A stretch of 64,000 bases of DNA from Mixophyes australis. Lineage: Eukaryota; Chordata; Amphibia; Anura; Limnodynastidae. Every line of letters starts with the position of its first letter. Within the stretch, counting starts at the first letter, position 1. Shown piece after piece: positions 1 to 10,704 of the stretch. Location of the stretch: positions 398,836,117 through 398,900,116 of the forward strand of contig JAVHZZ010000001.1 of assembly GCA_036250195.1 (NCBI GenBank), in the 5' to 3' direction. The notes under the pieces were generated by a model. That model saw only the letters and a list, made by a program, of their open reading frames with translations. It was not told where the DNA came from and ran no database searches. The position numbers and the translations under genes were made by a program.

Positions 1-442
1 TCAGCATCCCGACGCCAAGTTTTTTGTGCTGCCCACCTATCTGAGTTAAGTTATCACTATTCGACATTAAATTCTGGGGACAATCGAGTACTGGTGAACT
101 TATCTGGTTCCATGGGAAAGGGGGTTGCCAAAGGTGAAGCTCTCGTCAACAACAGGTTCTGATAACTTAACTCGTAGAGTGATTTGTGACAGCTGAACTA
201 CCTTTTGCTTTTATATGCACAGTGGTCTTAATTGTCCTGGCAGCACTTTCTCAAATTAATTTATTAACTTGTACACATTTAATTAATTTAAAGGAGTGAA
301 CCTTGGCTATACAGATTTTTAGCAACTACTAAATTGCCCACTAGCCTATTAGTTATTCACTCCTCTAACCAACAATGATGACAATATCCTTAATGTACAG
401 AAACTTTATCTTTAGCCTAGTAAAGCTTCATCATTTAGCAAT

Positions 443-594
443 ACATAGATTGTAAGCTTGCGAGCAGGACCTTCTCACCTCTTTGTCTGTTTTACCCAGT
501 TTGTTTATTAGTTTACTATGTTTGTCCCCAATTGTAAAGCGCTATGGAATATGTTGGTGCTATATAAATAAATGATGATGATGATGATGATGAA
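443..594 (+). repeat. L2/CR1-like retrotransposon or SINE 3' tail
   Basis: The block runs from 'gattgtaagcttgcgagcaggacc' (shortened here) through 'gcgctatggaatatg' to 'tatataaataaatgatg', followed by a run of GAT trinucleotides. This tail, with its short 3' repeat, is the hallmark of L2-clade LINEs and the SINEs that borrow their 3' end. A related tail recurs at 44,636-44,742. The 5' part is missing. Confidence 0.6.
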
Positions 595-599
595 TACAC

Positions 600-3400
600 T
601 ACATTTGTATTTTGTACATACCAAAGAAACCATCACAGGCGCCAAATAGTTAATGAGACATATTCTTTGCATCTTAATTTGAATAGCATAGTTTCAGTTG
701 TTCATCTTTACGCAATGTCATACTCACCAGCAGCTGATCAGATTAGAACAACATATGTTCAATATATTACCCACAATGCATATATCAAGCGGAAAAATCA
801 AAACAGCAGTATTACAACACCGACTGAACAGAGTGGACCTCTAGAACAGGAAACGGGGTGAATGGAAGGAATTAGCAAAGACTTATTGCTTTAGTTAAAC
901 TAACTTGCTGAGAATTGCCTGAGGCAATTGGCTGTTTTGCCAAGTGGTCTAGAAAAGCCAGTACTACAATTTAATTCTCTTTCAGCTTTGTGGTTTTTGG
1001 AGACATGAAGTTATTTGGAGAAGAAAAAAACAGTACTACATGTCCCAGAATGCAGCTTCATCCATATCTCCTACAATGGATCTCAGATTGTATTGTTCTT
1101 CCACCTGACCCCCGTTTTTCTTTCCTGTACAAATTGAATTATCTTTTAAAAAAAGAATTGCATTAATTCCTTATTTCAAAATCCCATGTCCACCACTTCC
1201 ATACTTTAGTTGTTTATGCTTTTAGTATTGTCAAACACTTCTGAGAGCACTTATTTAAATGCACTTTAAGGGTCATTTAATAATTGCAAGATACGCAGAC
1301 ACACAGCTCGTTTAGTTTTGCATAAATGCACTTATTTGACTGACATTCTTATATATAGATTAACTCTCACTTTCCTATTTTGGGTAATGCTTCAATGTAG
1401 ACCCTTTTGTGACCACTTGTGGGGTTGCATGCCAAGATGGAAATGCCCATGGTAGCAATAATAAAAAAGCGCTTTAAAGACCTAACTACAATCCGTTTTG
1501 GACAAAACTCTTAATTAATTGCAGCATTTTCTTTTTCCCCTAAAATACCACTTGTTGAAGCCTCAGTCATGTCTTACATTAATCATAAGAGTAAGGAGTG
1601 TCTTCATTTCATGTGTCACATTTATACTTCTTCATTTTTATTACATTGGTAGATTTGCATCTATAAATGTCATTTCCTGTATATTTGCACCTGGAAGGTA
1701 TACATGCCATCCTACTAAAAGTATGGCTGTCTCTAAATTACCAGCATCATCGTATAACAATGCGGTCGATTTCCAGGGGAAAGAAGGTTCTGCAATCATA
1801 AGCGAGACCTGCAACGCCAACTAAAAGCACATCTCTTCCATTGATGCTCTTTTAAATATATTTTTCTTACAGTATAAAATCTTATCTTTGCCATGTGAGC
1901 ACAATATCAAGCGCTTTACCATGGCTAGTCATCAGTCAAAATGTGATGCCCTCATCTGCACAGTTCTTACCATCAAACAGGGGCTGTCTGGGCTGGGCGG
2001 CAGGGGGGCATCTGTGACCAAGCTAGTTTGGGCTGGGTCAATGGGCTACCTGCATTTTTTTTCGTTTTAAAATGTTCCTAATAGGCTGCTGAGCCGAGTC
2101 TTGCCCACCAGGCTAAAATTTGTCAGCCCTCCCCTGCCATCAAAAGAAACAATATTTTGCACTCCCCTTCAGGCAGTTGCCACCATTTTTACCATCTAAC
2201 CCATGTACTTACCTGTATAATCTAGTGCACAACATTACAAAACAACATTCCTGCCATGTTCCTGCATTTTTCATAAATTAAAGCATCAGATTGTTTTTGA
2301 CCAGTGCATGCCACATATAATATAAAAATAATTCAATGACAATCAGAGATTGCTAAACTCAAAACTAGCATAGGAGTTAATTGGCAGATATTGATAAAAG
2401 TAAATCAAATTGTCAAAAAACACCATTACTAAGTATGTACTGCGTTAAGTACCATAGCTGTGCAGTATTGAACTTTGTGCATTATTATAATATTATTATA
2501 AATTAACTAGAATGGAAATAACATATTTTTCCATTTCTGAATAGGAATAAGTTCTGCGACCAGCTACTTTAAATCATCCTTTTGCGGCAGTCAGTTCGAT
2601 TTAATACAATAAGTACTAATAACTGGTATCCTGGCATCCAGTGATAAAAGCTATTTAAGTGGATTTCACTTTGGGAGGCCTGCGCATAAAATTTTGTTTT
2701 CCATGTATATTTCATCTTCTTTGTAAATGGGCCTCATGTGTGAATGTAGAGAGATTTTAGAATTAATGCATGTTACAGTCATTTGCGGTGAATTGTTAAT
2801 CCCAAACACAACAGGTCGGCCTGTAAAATATGGATTACTCGAGCACTGTTGATTTTGTCTACTAATATATTATACAACTTTGCAGTTATCCTGTTGGCAT
2901 GCTATCAAAAATGCAAAGCAGAACCAAGCATACTGAACCAAATGATGTGAGTTTCTGCCACAGGAATGCTGGGGGAAGATTCTGAAAACATTCTACCAAG
3001 ATTCTGTCTCGTTCAGGTTTAAAGATCTGGGATCTTGTTCAGTTAGAGGACATTCAATTTAACTAGTTTTACATTGCTTATTACAGTTGTAATAATAAAC
3101 TGAACAAATTTCACTTAATTACTTACAGTATGTGAAGGATGGAGATGAGTTTATTTTACCAAAATTGGAATTTTATAGTTCCTGAAACAGTTAAGGGACT
3201 GAAGAAACATTTGCTTGTCAAGTTGCTTAGAAACTGTTAAATTGCTTTTGATTTTATCAATATAAAATGATTTTGAGACATTTTGGTAATAGTTGATTAG
3301 TTATCATGCCTTTTTTTCTTTACTAATGTATGACTGCTCATGCACAGGATTTATTCTTAATCTGTTCATTTACTTTGAATAGACTGAGGATGATGTCAAA
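600..3400. other. AT-rich intergenic stretch, nothing recognised
   Basis: No gene with cadherin-like or other recognisable coding signal is visible. Short open frames at 667-861 and 1519-1824 lack any family resemblance. The only repeat noted is the fragment at about 1,980-2,135, listed separately. Confidence 0.5.
1980..2135 (+). repeat. Dispersed repeat, copy 1 (pair with 25,735-25,900)
   Basis: It shares an ordered set of blocks with 25,735-25,900: 'gggctg..tgggctacctgca', 'ttttaaaatg.ccctaata', 'ggctgc.g.gc.gagtc', 'aggctaaaatttt..cagcc'. About 155 bp align with scattered substitutions. The family is not identified. Confidence 0.55.
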
Positions 3401-4745
3401 CAAGCTCTTTATGAATGAAGCACGTTTCTAGTAGATAACCATGGAAGCTATCAGAAACTTATGCCGTGTTACTGTGGAAGAGTACCCCTGGAGCAATGTC
3501 CATGAAGAGAGTGAAGAAGAGGAGCCAAAAAGGAGACAGCACTGGAGCCAGCCAGGATGCAAAAAAAAAAAAGAAGACTCTACTTATCAGGCCACTGCTC
3601 CAGCGCAGGTAATTCTGGTTCTTCTGCAGTGCTCCCCGGAATTGGTGACAGTGATGAGTGGTCTCCTGTTGAGCTGAGAGGTAAGGGAAAGATCAGCAGA
3701 GCCTGCTGGATACCAAATCGCAGGTGATCATCTCATTTTCTCTTTTGGACAAGACTCCCATCTAAGATACCCGCGTCTCTGGGAGGCAGAAATAGGGGTA
3801 TGGGATATATACAGCATATCACTGGACAATACCCATGGATAGAGTTGGTCTCCTAAGAAGGCAGACCTGTGAAGATCCTCAACTGGAACACACAGTATCC
3901 ATGGGCATTTGTAGATGACAGCACAGTGGTATCTGAGAAGATGGATGCAATAGATACCCCCGAGGAGATAACTGCTGAAGAGGTATCTGAGAGAGAAGAA
4001 GGTACTCTGGAGAGTATAGCTGGTGAGTGCTAGATGTCTTCACCCTCCGAAGAGGATCTAAGAGTAACAGGATGGTGCCAGACAAATAGGAGGCTCCGGC
4101 AGCTACCATGGACAAGACCCCCTAAGTACCGGATCTTGGTATAGAAGATGACAGCCTAGACTGGGTCCTGTAAGAGCGCACGACCAAAGAGGATGCAGCG
4201 AACATGGTATGTAAGAGCCGGTAAGCGACCCCTGAACAAAGCAGTCAAGAAGAAGTTATTTGTGGGGGCTGCAACTGAAAATAGGGGGGAAATGTAGAAA
4301 AATGTCACCAGAGTGTCCCTGAGGCATTGCTCTTGAAGAGGATGAAGAGAATCCACACAGAGAATAGTGCTAGAACCTGCCAGGAGATGAATAAAAAAAG
4401 ATTCCACTTACCAGACCTCCATTCCAGTGCTGGTAAGTCAACTTGAATTTGGTGGATCACAAAGCCAATCACAGCTCGCCACTTCACTATTCCCCTCCCC
4501 CTGTACTCGACTAATAAGACCAGTACAGGAAGCAGAAGAGAGAAGACCATTGCAGAGAAGAAAGACAATAAAAGCAGCACGGTCAAGAAAAGAAGAGAAA
4601 AAGAAGCTCTGGCTAAAACAAGCTTGCAATCTAAGATTTGTGCGATTCAACTGTGAATAAGGTTTACTTGTCTACAAGAATTCTGATCCCGATTCTCATG
4701 TGAAACAGCAGCATTCATTGAATGTATTGCTCACTCCACAGACTT
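3400..4745. other. Unassigned GC-moderate stretch with short open frames
   Basis: Several short frames (78 codons at 3441-3677, 77 at 4427-4660, and minus-strand shadows) occur, with glutamate/lysine-rich translation. No splice-consistent model or family was recognised. It may be a decayed mobile element, because similar short motifs (for example 'ccattccagtgctggtaag') read like repeated transposon sequence, but this is not established. Confidence 0.25.
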
Positions 4746-4748
4746 CAG

Positions 4749-4921
4749 GGGGTAACTTTATCAAGCTGCGAGTTTGAAAAACTGGAGATGTTGCCTATCA
4801 ACCAATCAGACTGAAGTTATAATTTATTTAGTACATTCTACAAAATGACAGCTAGAATTTGATTGCTTGCTAAAAGCAATATCTCCACTTTTTCAAACCC
4901 ACAGCTTGATAAATTTACCCC
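4749..4921. repeat. Hairpin MITE, GGGGTAA-type termini
   Basis: The ends are near-perfect inverted repeats: 'ggggtaactttatcaag' against 'cttgataaatttacccc'. The arms ('ggagatgttgcct', 'accaatcaga') are mirrored around a centre near 4,835. CAG flanks both ends (4,746-4,748 and 4,922-4,924), consistent with a 3-bp target duplication. The same family occurs at 34,303 and 35,411. Confidence 0.75.
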
Positions 4922-5274
4922 CAGGACTCCACTCTTTTATGACTGGAAAAGACAAGCTTTCGAAAGTGGTAGGTTCTGGGAAGTGTAATATTCGTATTGT
5001 CGCTATCAATAAACATTGTCCAATGCAATTATTGTGGTTACAAGTACAAAGAGATTTAATAGCAAAGATGGCAGGATTTACAGCAAGCCATGCTGAAGCA
5101 TAAAATATATAACAATAAACAGGAAAGTGTAAAACTGAATACATTACAGTTTCGCAAGTGCGTCCTGGGCCCAGGTTCAGATACAGTCATGTTGTTTGTT
5201 GTCAGGAACAGATATAACACTGGCCCAGGACTTGCTTATATGCAGTTTCAGTTAACAAAAAAACAGTGATGATG

Positions 5275-5870
5275 TACACAAAGATAAACTAAGGTCTTTA
5301 TTCATTGATCCAGGGTTCAGGTTAGTCTAGTACAATGCAAAAAATGGTTCAGTTCAAAGGATTCCTGATAAAGTGGGGGCCAGCTCACTCCAACAGCTGA
5401 GCACATGTGCCTATGGGAACCGACCTAATCCAGTTTAAACTAACCTATTTGCATTTCAAACACAATATAACTTTGAGCCGTAATCCTTTATCTTCCATAA
5501 CTAGCGCTCGCAGGAAGAGATCGCTTCACCAATAGTAGTGGATTCTTGATGGTAATGTGCAGATCAAAATGACACTAAACATGATACATTTCCTAAATCC
5601 TGAGTCTTAGATACCGGTTATGTAGTTTTATCCATGTAAAAATAATCCCTAATACGTTTTACTAATAAATAAATGTGGATTGGAACCTTAGTAAATGTGT
5701 ATTATTTACAAGTGTAAGTGCAAATGTAAATGTGTGTGTTGTTAATCCATGCGATTGCGTTATTACTCGTGGCTTACTAATCGCAATTGCTCTGTAAAAC
5801 AATATTAATCAATTTAGCTTACTTCATCCAATTATTTGACTTCCACAAAAGGGAGGTGTCTTTCTCCCAG
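5275..5870 (+). repeat. Diverged dispersed repeat, copy 1 (possible LTR fragment)
   Basis: It matches 16,430-16,955 in order: 'agtttaaact..cctatt', 'cttccataact', 'atacatttcct', 'tgtggattggaac', 'acaagtg.aagtgc', 'aaaacaatattaatcaat' and 'catccaattattgact'. The length and single-block structure would suit solo LTRs of an endogenous retroelement, but no TG...CA boundaries or target duplication were confirmed. Confidence 0.5.
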
Positions 5871-6344
5871 GACATTATGATGTGTTGTCTAGAAGGTGGT
5901 TCATTATATTAGAAATCATCTGGTATCTGATTCCTTATAAGAAGGGTGTGTGTGTCTGGTCAAATGTGAGGAAAGGATTTGTGAAATTGACCTATGATTC
6001 TGTTTGTGACCAATGGTGGTAGAAAACACTGGATATAGGTAGGATTTGTTTTCTCTGTTAGTAAGAGCTCAGATGGGCAGGTTTGATCTTATGCTATTCT
6101 TTGATTTCATACGGACCAGAAAGCTTTGTGAACTTTTGATGACAGTAAAAGTCAGCCAGACTGGGTTTAAATTAGAGATGGGCGGGTCCGGTTCTCCGAG
6201 AACCGAACCCACCCGAACTTTGGGTATCCGAGTACCGAGCTGAGCAGCTCGGTACTCTCCTGCCCATTCCGAATCCAAATCGAGGCCGAACGTCATTGTG
6301 ACGTCGTCGGATCTCGGGGCTCGGTTCTCGCGATACTTCAACTT

Positions 6345-6352
6345 TATAAATA
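6345..6352 (+). promoter_or_regulatory. TATA box of the hAT-like element
   Basis: TATAAATA lies about 170 bp inside the element, just downstream of a GC-rich leader with 'cgaaccc' and 'ctcgcgata' motifs. If used, transcription would start near 6,375, run through the 100-bp array and reach the ORF at 7,748. This is inferred from position and motif only. Confidence 0.45.
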
Positions 6353-6521
6353 CACGCCTCCACAGCAATCCATCGCCATTTGACAGAGGGAGAGAGCAGG
6401 GTGTAGTCATAGGCTAAATAGAGCAGGGACAGAGAATACAATATTGTTCTTGCAATTGCTCTAACCAAAATTGCTAGTGCAGAGAGGAGGATAGAGGCTT
6501 ATTATTTTTTCTTCATATTTG

Positions 6522-7740
6522 GCACTCCCCAGCGCTTTTGGGGTGTCCCCCATAATTGTGCATAAATATTTCTGGCTGTCAAAAGTCATATCTGTCAGCA
6601 GTATCTACTAAATAATTTTTAGCACTCCTCAGTGCTTTTGGGGTGTCCTCCCTAATTGTGCATTAATATTTCTGGCTGTCAAAAGTCATATCTGTCAGCA
6701 GTATCTACTAAATAATTTGTAGCACTCCTCAGTGCTTTTGGGGTGTCCTCCCTAATTGTGCATTAATATTTCTGGCTGTCAAAAGTCATATCTGTCAGCA
6801 GTATCTACTAAATAATTTGTAGCACTCCTCAGTGCTTTTGGGGTGTCCTCCCTAATTGTGCATTAATATTTCTGGCTGTCAAAAGTCATATCTGTCAGCA
6901 GTATCTACTAAATAATTTGTAGCACACCTCAGTGCTTTTGGGGTGTCCTCCCTAATTGTGCATTAATATTTCTGGCTGTCAAAAGTCATATCTGTCAGCA
7001 GTATCTACTAAATAATTTGTAGCACTCCTCAGTGCTTTTGGGGTGTCCTCCCTAATTGTGCATTAATATTTCTGGCTGTCAAAAGTCATTTCTGTCAGCA
7101 GTATCTACTAAATAATTTGTAGCACTCCTCAGTGCTTTTGGGGTGTCCTCCCTAATTGTGCATTAATATTTCTGGCTGTCAAAAGTCATTTCTGTCAGCA
7201 GTATCTACTAAATAATTTGTAGCACTCCTCAGTGCTTTTGGGGTGTCCTCCCTAATTGTGCATTAATATTTCTGGCTGTCAAAAGTCATTTATGTCAGCA
7301 GTATCTACTAAATAATTTGTAGCACTCCTCAGTGCTTTTGGGGTGTCCTCCCTAATTGTACATTAATATTTCTGGCTGTCAAAAGTCATTTCTGTCAGCA
7401 GTATCTACTAAATAATTTGTAGCACTCCTCAGTGCTTTTGGGGTGTCCTCCCTAATTGTGCATTAATATTTCTGGCTGTCAAAAGTCATAACTGTCAGCA
7501 GTATCTACTAAATAATTTGTAGCACTCCTCAGTGCTTTTGGGGTGTCCTCCCTAATTGTGCATTAATATTTCTGGCTGTCAAAAGTCATTTCTGTCAGCA
7601 GTATCTACTTAATAATTTGTAGCACTCCTCAGTGATTTTGGGGTGTCCTCCCTAATTGTGCATTAATATTTCTGGCTGTCAAAAGTCATAACTGTCAGCA
7701 GAATCTACTAAATAATTTTTAGCACTCCCCAGTGGTTTGC
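6522..7740 (+). repeat. Tandem array, twelve units of exactly 100 bp
   Basis: Each unit contains 'agcactcctcagtgctttt', 'ggggtgtcctccctaattgt', 'ttctggctgtcaaaagtcat' and 'cagcagtatctactaaataa'. Unit starts fall at 6,522, 6,621, 6,721 and then every 100 bp to 7,621, with a 20-bp partial at 7,721. Units differ by only a few substitutions. The first and last are the most diverged, as expected when arrays are homogenised internally. It lies wholly within the hAT-like element. Confidence 0.95.
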
Positions 7741-7747
7741 GCTCAGA

Positions 7748-8407
7748 ATGGATTCAAAGCAGTCCACATATGATCTGAATGAGCAACCAGGTTCTGTCAC
7801 CAGTCCTGATGTTAGTGTTCCCAGTACGTCATCTGGCCAAGGCGATGTCAAACAACAGAGTGTTTTCAAATTAGTGCAAAAAACAAAAAACAAAAAAAAA
7901 TTTACTGTATTGAAGCGAAAAAGAAGTGTAACTGAGCAAAAGTTAAGTGACGATAAAAAAAAAATTGCAAGCATGCCATTCTACACACGCAGTGGCAAAG
8001 AGAGAATGAGGCCTTCACCTTTGGCTATTAGTGGCAGATCCCAAAAAGTTACCCAGCCTACAATTGGTGCACAACTACTGTTACGCGTCAAAGCCGAGCT
8101 GCAAGATAACAGTGAGGCATTACAGGAGAATATTTGCTCTGATTCACAAATGACAACAATCCCTGTGGAGAGTCCATCCAACAGTGGGATGTCTAATCGT
8201 GAGCATTCTGCTGATGTGTGCCTTAATAGCCCGAGTGTAGCCGGTGATACCCAAATTGAGGATGCCACTTTGGAATTAGAAGAGGAGGAGGGGGAGATTT
8301 ATGTAGGCGACGAGGGCGCTAATGATGATGTTGATGATTATGATGCAGACAGATACCAAATTGCCTTTCTCAATTTCTATTTATATTCTAGATTATATAA
8401 CGGCTGA
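7748..8407 (+). CDS. Orphan ORF of the hAT-like element, function unknown
   Basis: This 219-codon ORF starts at an ATG eight bases after the 100-bp array and stops in the first unit of the second array. The protein is polar. Residues about 45-75 are strongly basic (KTKNKKKFTVLKRKRS), resembling a nuclear localisation signal. Residues about 175-200 are strongly acidic (LELEEEEGEIYVGDEGANDD). The last 20 residues are encoded by repeat sequence. No zinc finger, helix-turn-helix or transposase catalytic motif is visible. It could be the N-terminal part of an ancestral transposon protein, an accessory protein, or a captured host fragment. An uninterrupted frame in otherwise decayed DNA suggests a young or maintained ORF. 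Confidence 0.5.
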   Translation: MDSKQSTYDLNEQPGSVTSPDVSVPSTSSGQGDVKQQSVFKLVQKTKNKKKFTVLKRKRSVTEQKLSDDKKKIASMPFYTRSGKERMRPSPLAISGRSQKVTQPTIGAQLLLRVKAELQDNSEALQENICSDSQMTTIPVESPSNSGMSNREHSADVCLNSPSVAGDTQIEDATLELEEEEGEIYVGDEGANDDVDDYDADRYQIAFLNFYLYSRLYNG

Positions 8408-8790
8408 ATAGTTTTCTATTTTACTCCTAGTGGAGAGAGGATCTGATGCAGACAGATACCAAACTGCCTTTGTCCATTTCAATTTATATTGTACAGTATA
8501 TAACGGCTGAATTTATTAGTATTTTATACAAGTGGAGGGGGGCCTAGAGAGACAGAAACCAAACTGGCTTTCTCCATGTCAATTAATATTGTACAGTATA
8601 TAACGGCTGGATTTTTTGGTATTTTATACAAGTGGAGGGGGGCCTAGAGAGACAGAAACCAAACTGGCTTTCTCCATGTCAATTAATATTGTACAGTCTA
8701 TAATGGCTGAATTTTTTGTTTTTTTAAAAAAGTGGAGGGGGGCCTATAGAGACAGAAAGCAAACTGTCTTTTTCCATTTCTTTACATATT
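8345..8790 (+). repeat. Second tandem array, about 4.5 units of 100-103 bp
   Basis: Units share 'gacagaaaccaaactggctt', 'tctccatgtcaattaatatt', 'gtacagtatataacggctg' and 'acaagtggaggggggcctag'. Corresponding points are at 8,348, 8,451, 8,551, 8,651 and 8,751. The first unit overlaps the ORF end and supplies its stop codon. The unit sequence is not obviously related to the upstream 100-bp array. Confidence 0.9.
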
Positions 8791-8885
8791 TAACTATGAG
8801 TGTAGGGTGTAATATACATCCAAAGACGATGGCTGCATTGCCAATATGCATAGATGGAGAGGAAGACAATCTGTTTTGTGTGTAG

Positions 8886-8891
8886 AATAAA
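8886..8891 (+). terminator. Polyadenylation signal of the hAT-like element
   Basis: An AATAAA lies 479 bp after the ORF stop and within the element. With the TATA box at 6,345 it would define a self-contained transcription unit. There is no independent support. Confidence 0.35.
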
Positions 8892-9247
8892 TGAAGGCCT
8901 ACCAACGAAGAATTAAACAGTTTTTTTGGATGATTTATTACCTCAACAATTAGATTACTTATCTCTAAAACAGTTGGAGCACTAAATTGGGTTATTTTAG
9001 GCACAAAAACATGTATTTTCCAACAAAATAGCAAAACAAAACCAAACAAAACCAAAACCAAAACCAAAACACGCAATGGCGGTTTTGCAAAACCAAAACA
9101 CGACGGTAATCCAGATCTAAAACCGAATCCAAAACCAAAACACGGGGGTCAGTGACCATCTCTAGTTTAAATCTTAACAGGTGGAATGTTAATGCTGCTA
9201 AAATCTGCTGAACCTGCCTGAACAGGAGCTAAAACCCCAGTATATAC

Positions 9248-9300
<53 letters not shown>
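9248..9300. repeat. (TA)n microsatellite
   Basis: About 26 TA dinucleotides occur in a row, directly before the sequence 'cccggcgttgcgcggg', which forms a short GC hairpin. That hairpin next to a TA run recurs in animal repeats; the family is not assigned here. Confidence 0.9.
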
Positions 9301-9302
<2 letters not shown>

Positions 9303-9660
9303 CAGGGTCACCCGGCGTTGCGCGGGTCTGATTTGTAATGTGTAGCAGTTTTTATAAATTAGCAAAGTATTTGGTAAATAGATCCAAAATGCTATTTAGA
9401 AAATAAGATGTTTTGCTTTGTTGCATTGTTGCTGTGTCGTGTTGTGGGAAGGTTTCCTTCCAGCAATCAAACAATTGTTTGCAACCAAAAAATTATGTTT
9501 TCAATATTTGACGCTCTGTCGCTTTGTTGCATTGTCGCATTGTCGTTTTGTGGTCGAATAGGTTACTTTTTTGATACTAAATAACTTTGCAAGATTTGGC
9601 AACATTGCCTTGAGAGCTGTGGAAGATATTCACCAACAAACAAACAAACTTTTTCTTGTG
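9301..9660 (+). repeat. Unclassified repeat with GC hairpin head
   Basis: It starts with 'agcagggtcacccggcgttg' and continues with several direct 'ttgttgcattgt..c' motifs (9,420-9,545), giving a low-complexity look. It is probably part of a dispersed element, but neither ends nor target duplications were found. Confidence 0.35.
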
Positions 9661-9779
9661 TATATGTAGGGAAGATAAATTTAATTGTCCAAGTGGAAAT
9701 TTAGAAGTGATGGTATGGAAAATGTAAGTCAATGGAATATAAAAGTTTTACAAAGAAGGGGCAGTATGACATATACCAA

Positions 9780-9995
9780 CCAACTTTGTCCACTGTGTGT
9801 TCCACAGAAAATCTGTGGAATGTGCTGGAAAACAAGTCAGAACCATGGAGGCTCCACCTAGCAACTTACAGGACTTAAAGGAACTGCTGCTAACATCTAG
9901 GTGCCAAATACCACAGGACACCTTCAGAGGTGATGTGGAGTCTATGCCTCGATGGGTGTTTTAGTGGCACTATCGGAACTTCCCCAATATTATAT
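9780..9995 (+). pseudogene. Tc1-like transposase 3' remnant
   Basis: The translation contains WNVLENKSEPWRLHLATY in one frame, followed by a stop-filled remainder ending near 'ccccaatatta'. This is the C-terminal end of a Tc1/mariner-type transposase of a different subfamily from the copies at 10,705 and 19,888. Only the last ~70 codons survive, with stops and indels. No terminal repeat was identified. Confidence 0.6.
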
Positions 9996-10399
9996 TTATA
10001 GACATAGATCCTCTACACTCTCCATGTACAGACTGGGGTGCAAGAGGAGGTTGTCCACATTGTATAGACAAAACAGGGATACTCTCCAAATACATAATTA
10101 AAGCTGAACTATTTTTCTATATTAAAAAAGGGAATGTTTGTTCCAAATATTGCAATATATGTTAAGCTGACCAACTAATGCAAAGTTTTCTCATTCTGGT
10201 CAGTCCTAACATGATCAAATGCTATGCTTTTTTGTAATCTGGGCTAAAGGCTTACCTGCACACAGCTTTTAAAGGCAAATCTTTCACAAGCACTAGCGGC
10301 CTTAAAGATGGGGGTGCATGACAGATAGGACTTGAACTGTATAAAACAAAGGACAAAGGACAAAGGTCCTCTGCAATTTCCATGTACAGACTGGTGAGT

Positions 10400-10400
10400 A

Positions 10401-10454
<54 letters not shown>
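10400..10454. repeat. Compound (TG)n(TA)n microsatellite
   Basis: About 11 TG units are followed by about 16 TA units. Nearby 'ccatgtacagactgg' occurs twice (about 10,021 and 10,380), so the intervening block may itself be duplicated. Confidence 0.9.
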
Positions 10455-10458
<4 letters not shown>

Positions 10459-10704
10459 CATAGATGTGTAAGGCACCTCATTGCTGAGGGAAAACAGCAC
10501 ATGCATTAATAAATATGAGTTCTGGAGGTGCAAATAAGGTAAGGGCGTTGATAGGGGTATTAGAAAAAGGGGGGATATATAAGGTTAGTGTAGTAAACCT
10601 GCGGATAGGATATGTGTACATCGGTTTAAAATTAAGATAGTTTATTGCGAAGCGCATAAAACATTCCTTTAATTATTCTGTGATGGGTATCAAATAGCCC
10701 CATG

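Larger units (their letters stand above)
6173..9164 (+). mobile_element. Complete hAT-like transposon with internal tandem arrays and an orphan ORF
   Basis: The element starts TAGAGATGG and ends CCATCTCTA. It is flanked on both sides by a perfect 8-bp duplication, GTTTAAAT (6,165-6,172 and 9,165-9,172). The 8-bp duplication and TAGRGATG-type ends are typical of hAT transposons (family knowledge). Inside, in order: a GC-rich leader with a TATA box (6,345), twelve 100-bp units (6,522-7,720), a 219-codon ORF (7,748-8,407), a second array (8,345-8,790), an AATAAA (8,886) and an A/C-rich tail of 'ccaaaa' repeats (about 9,020-9,140). No transposase DDE/RNase H region or BED finger is visible, so it is probably mobilised in trans. 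Confidence 0.85.

Noticed and set aside
6522..7720. CRISPR-like array
   Set aside because: The 100-bp units are directly joined with no unique spacers, and the genome is a vertebrate. It is a tandem repeat inside a transposon.
9241..9330. Possible hammerhead ribozyme at the hairpin after the TA run, as in some Penelope-like elements
   Set aside because: The conserved CUGAUGA and GAAA core was not found around the hairpin.
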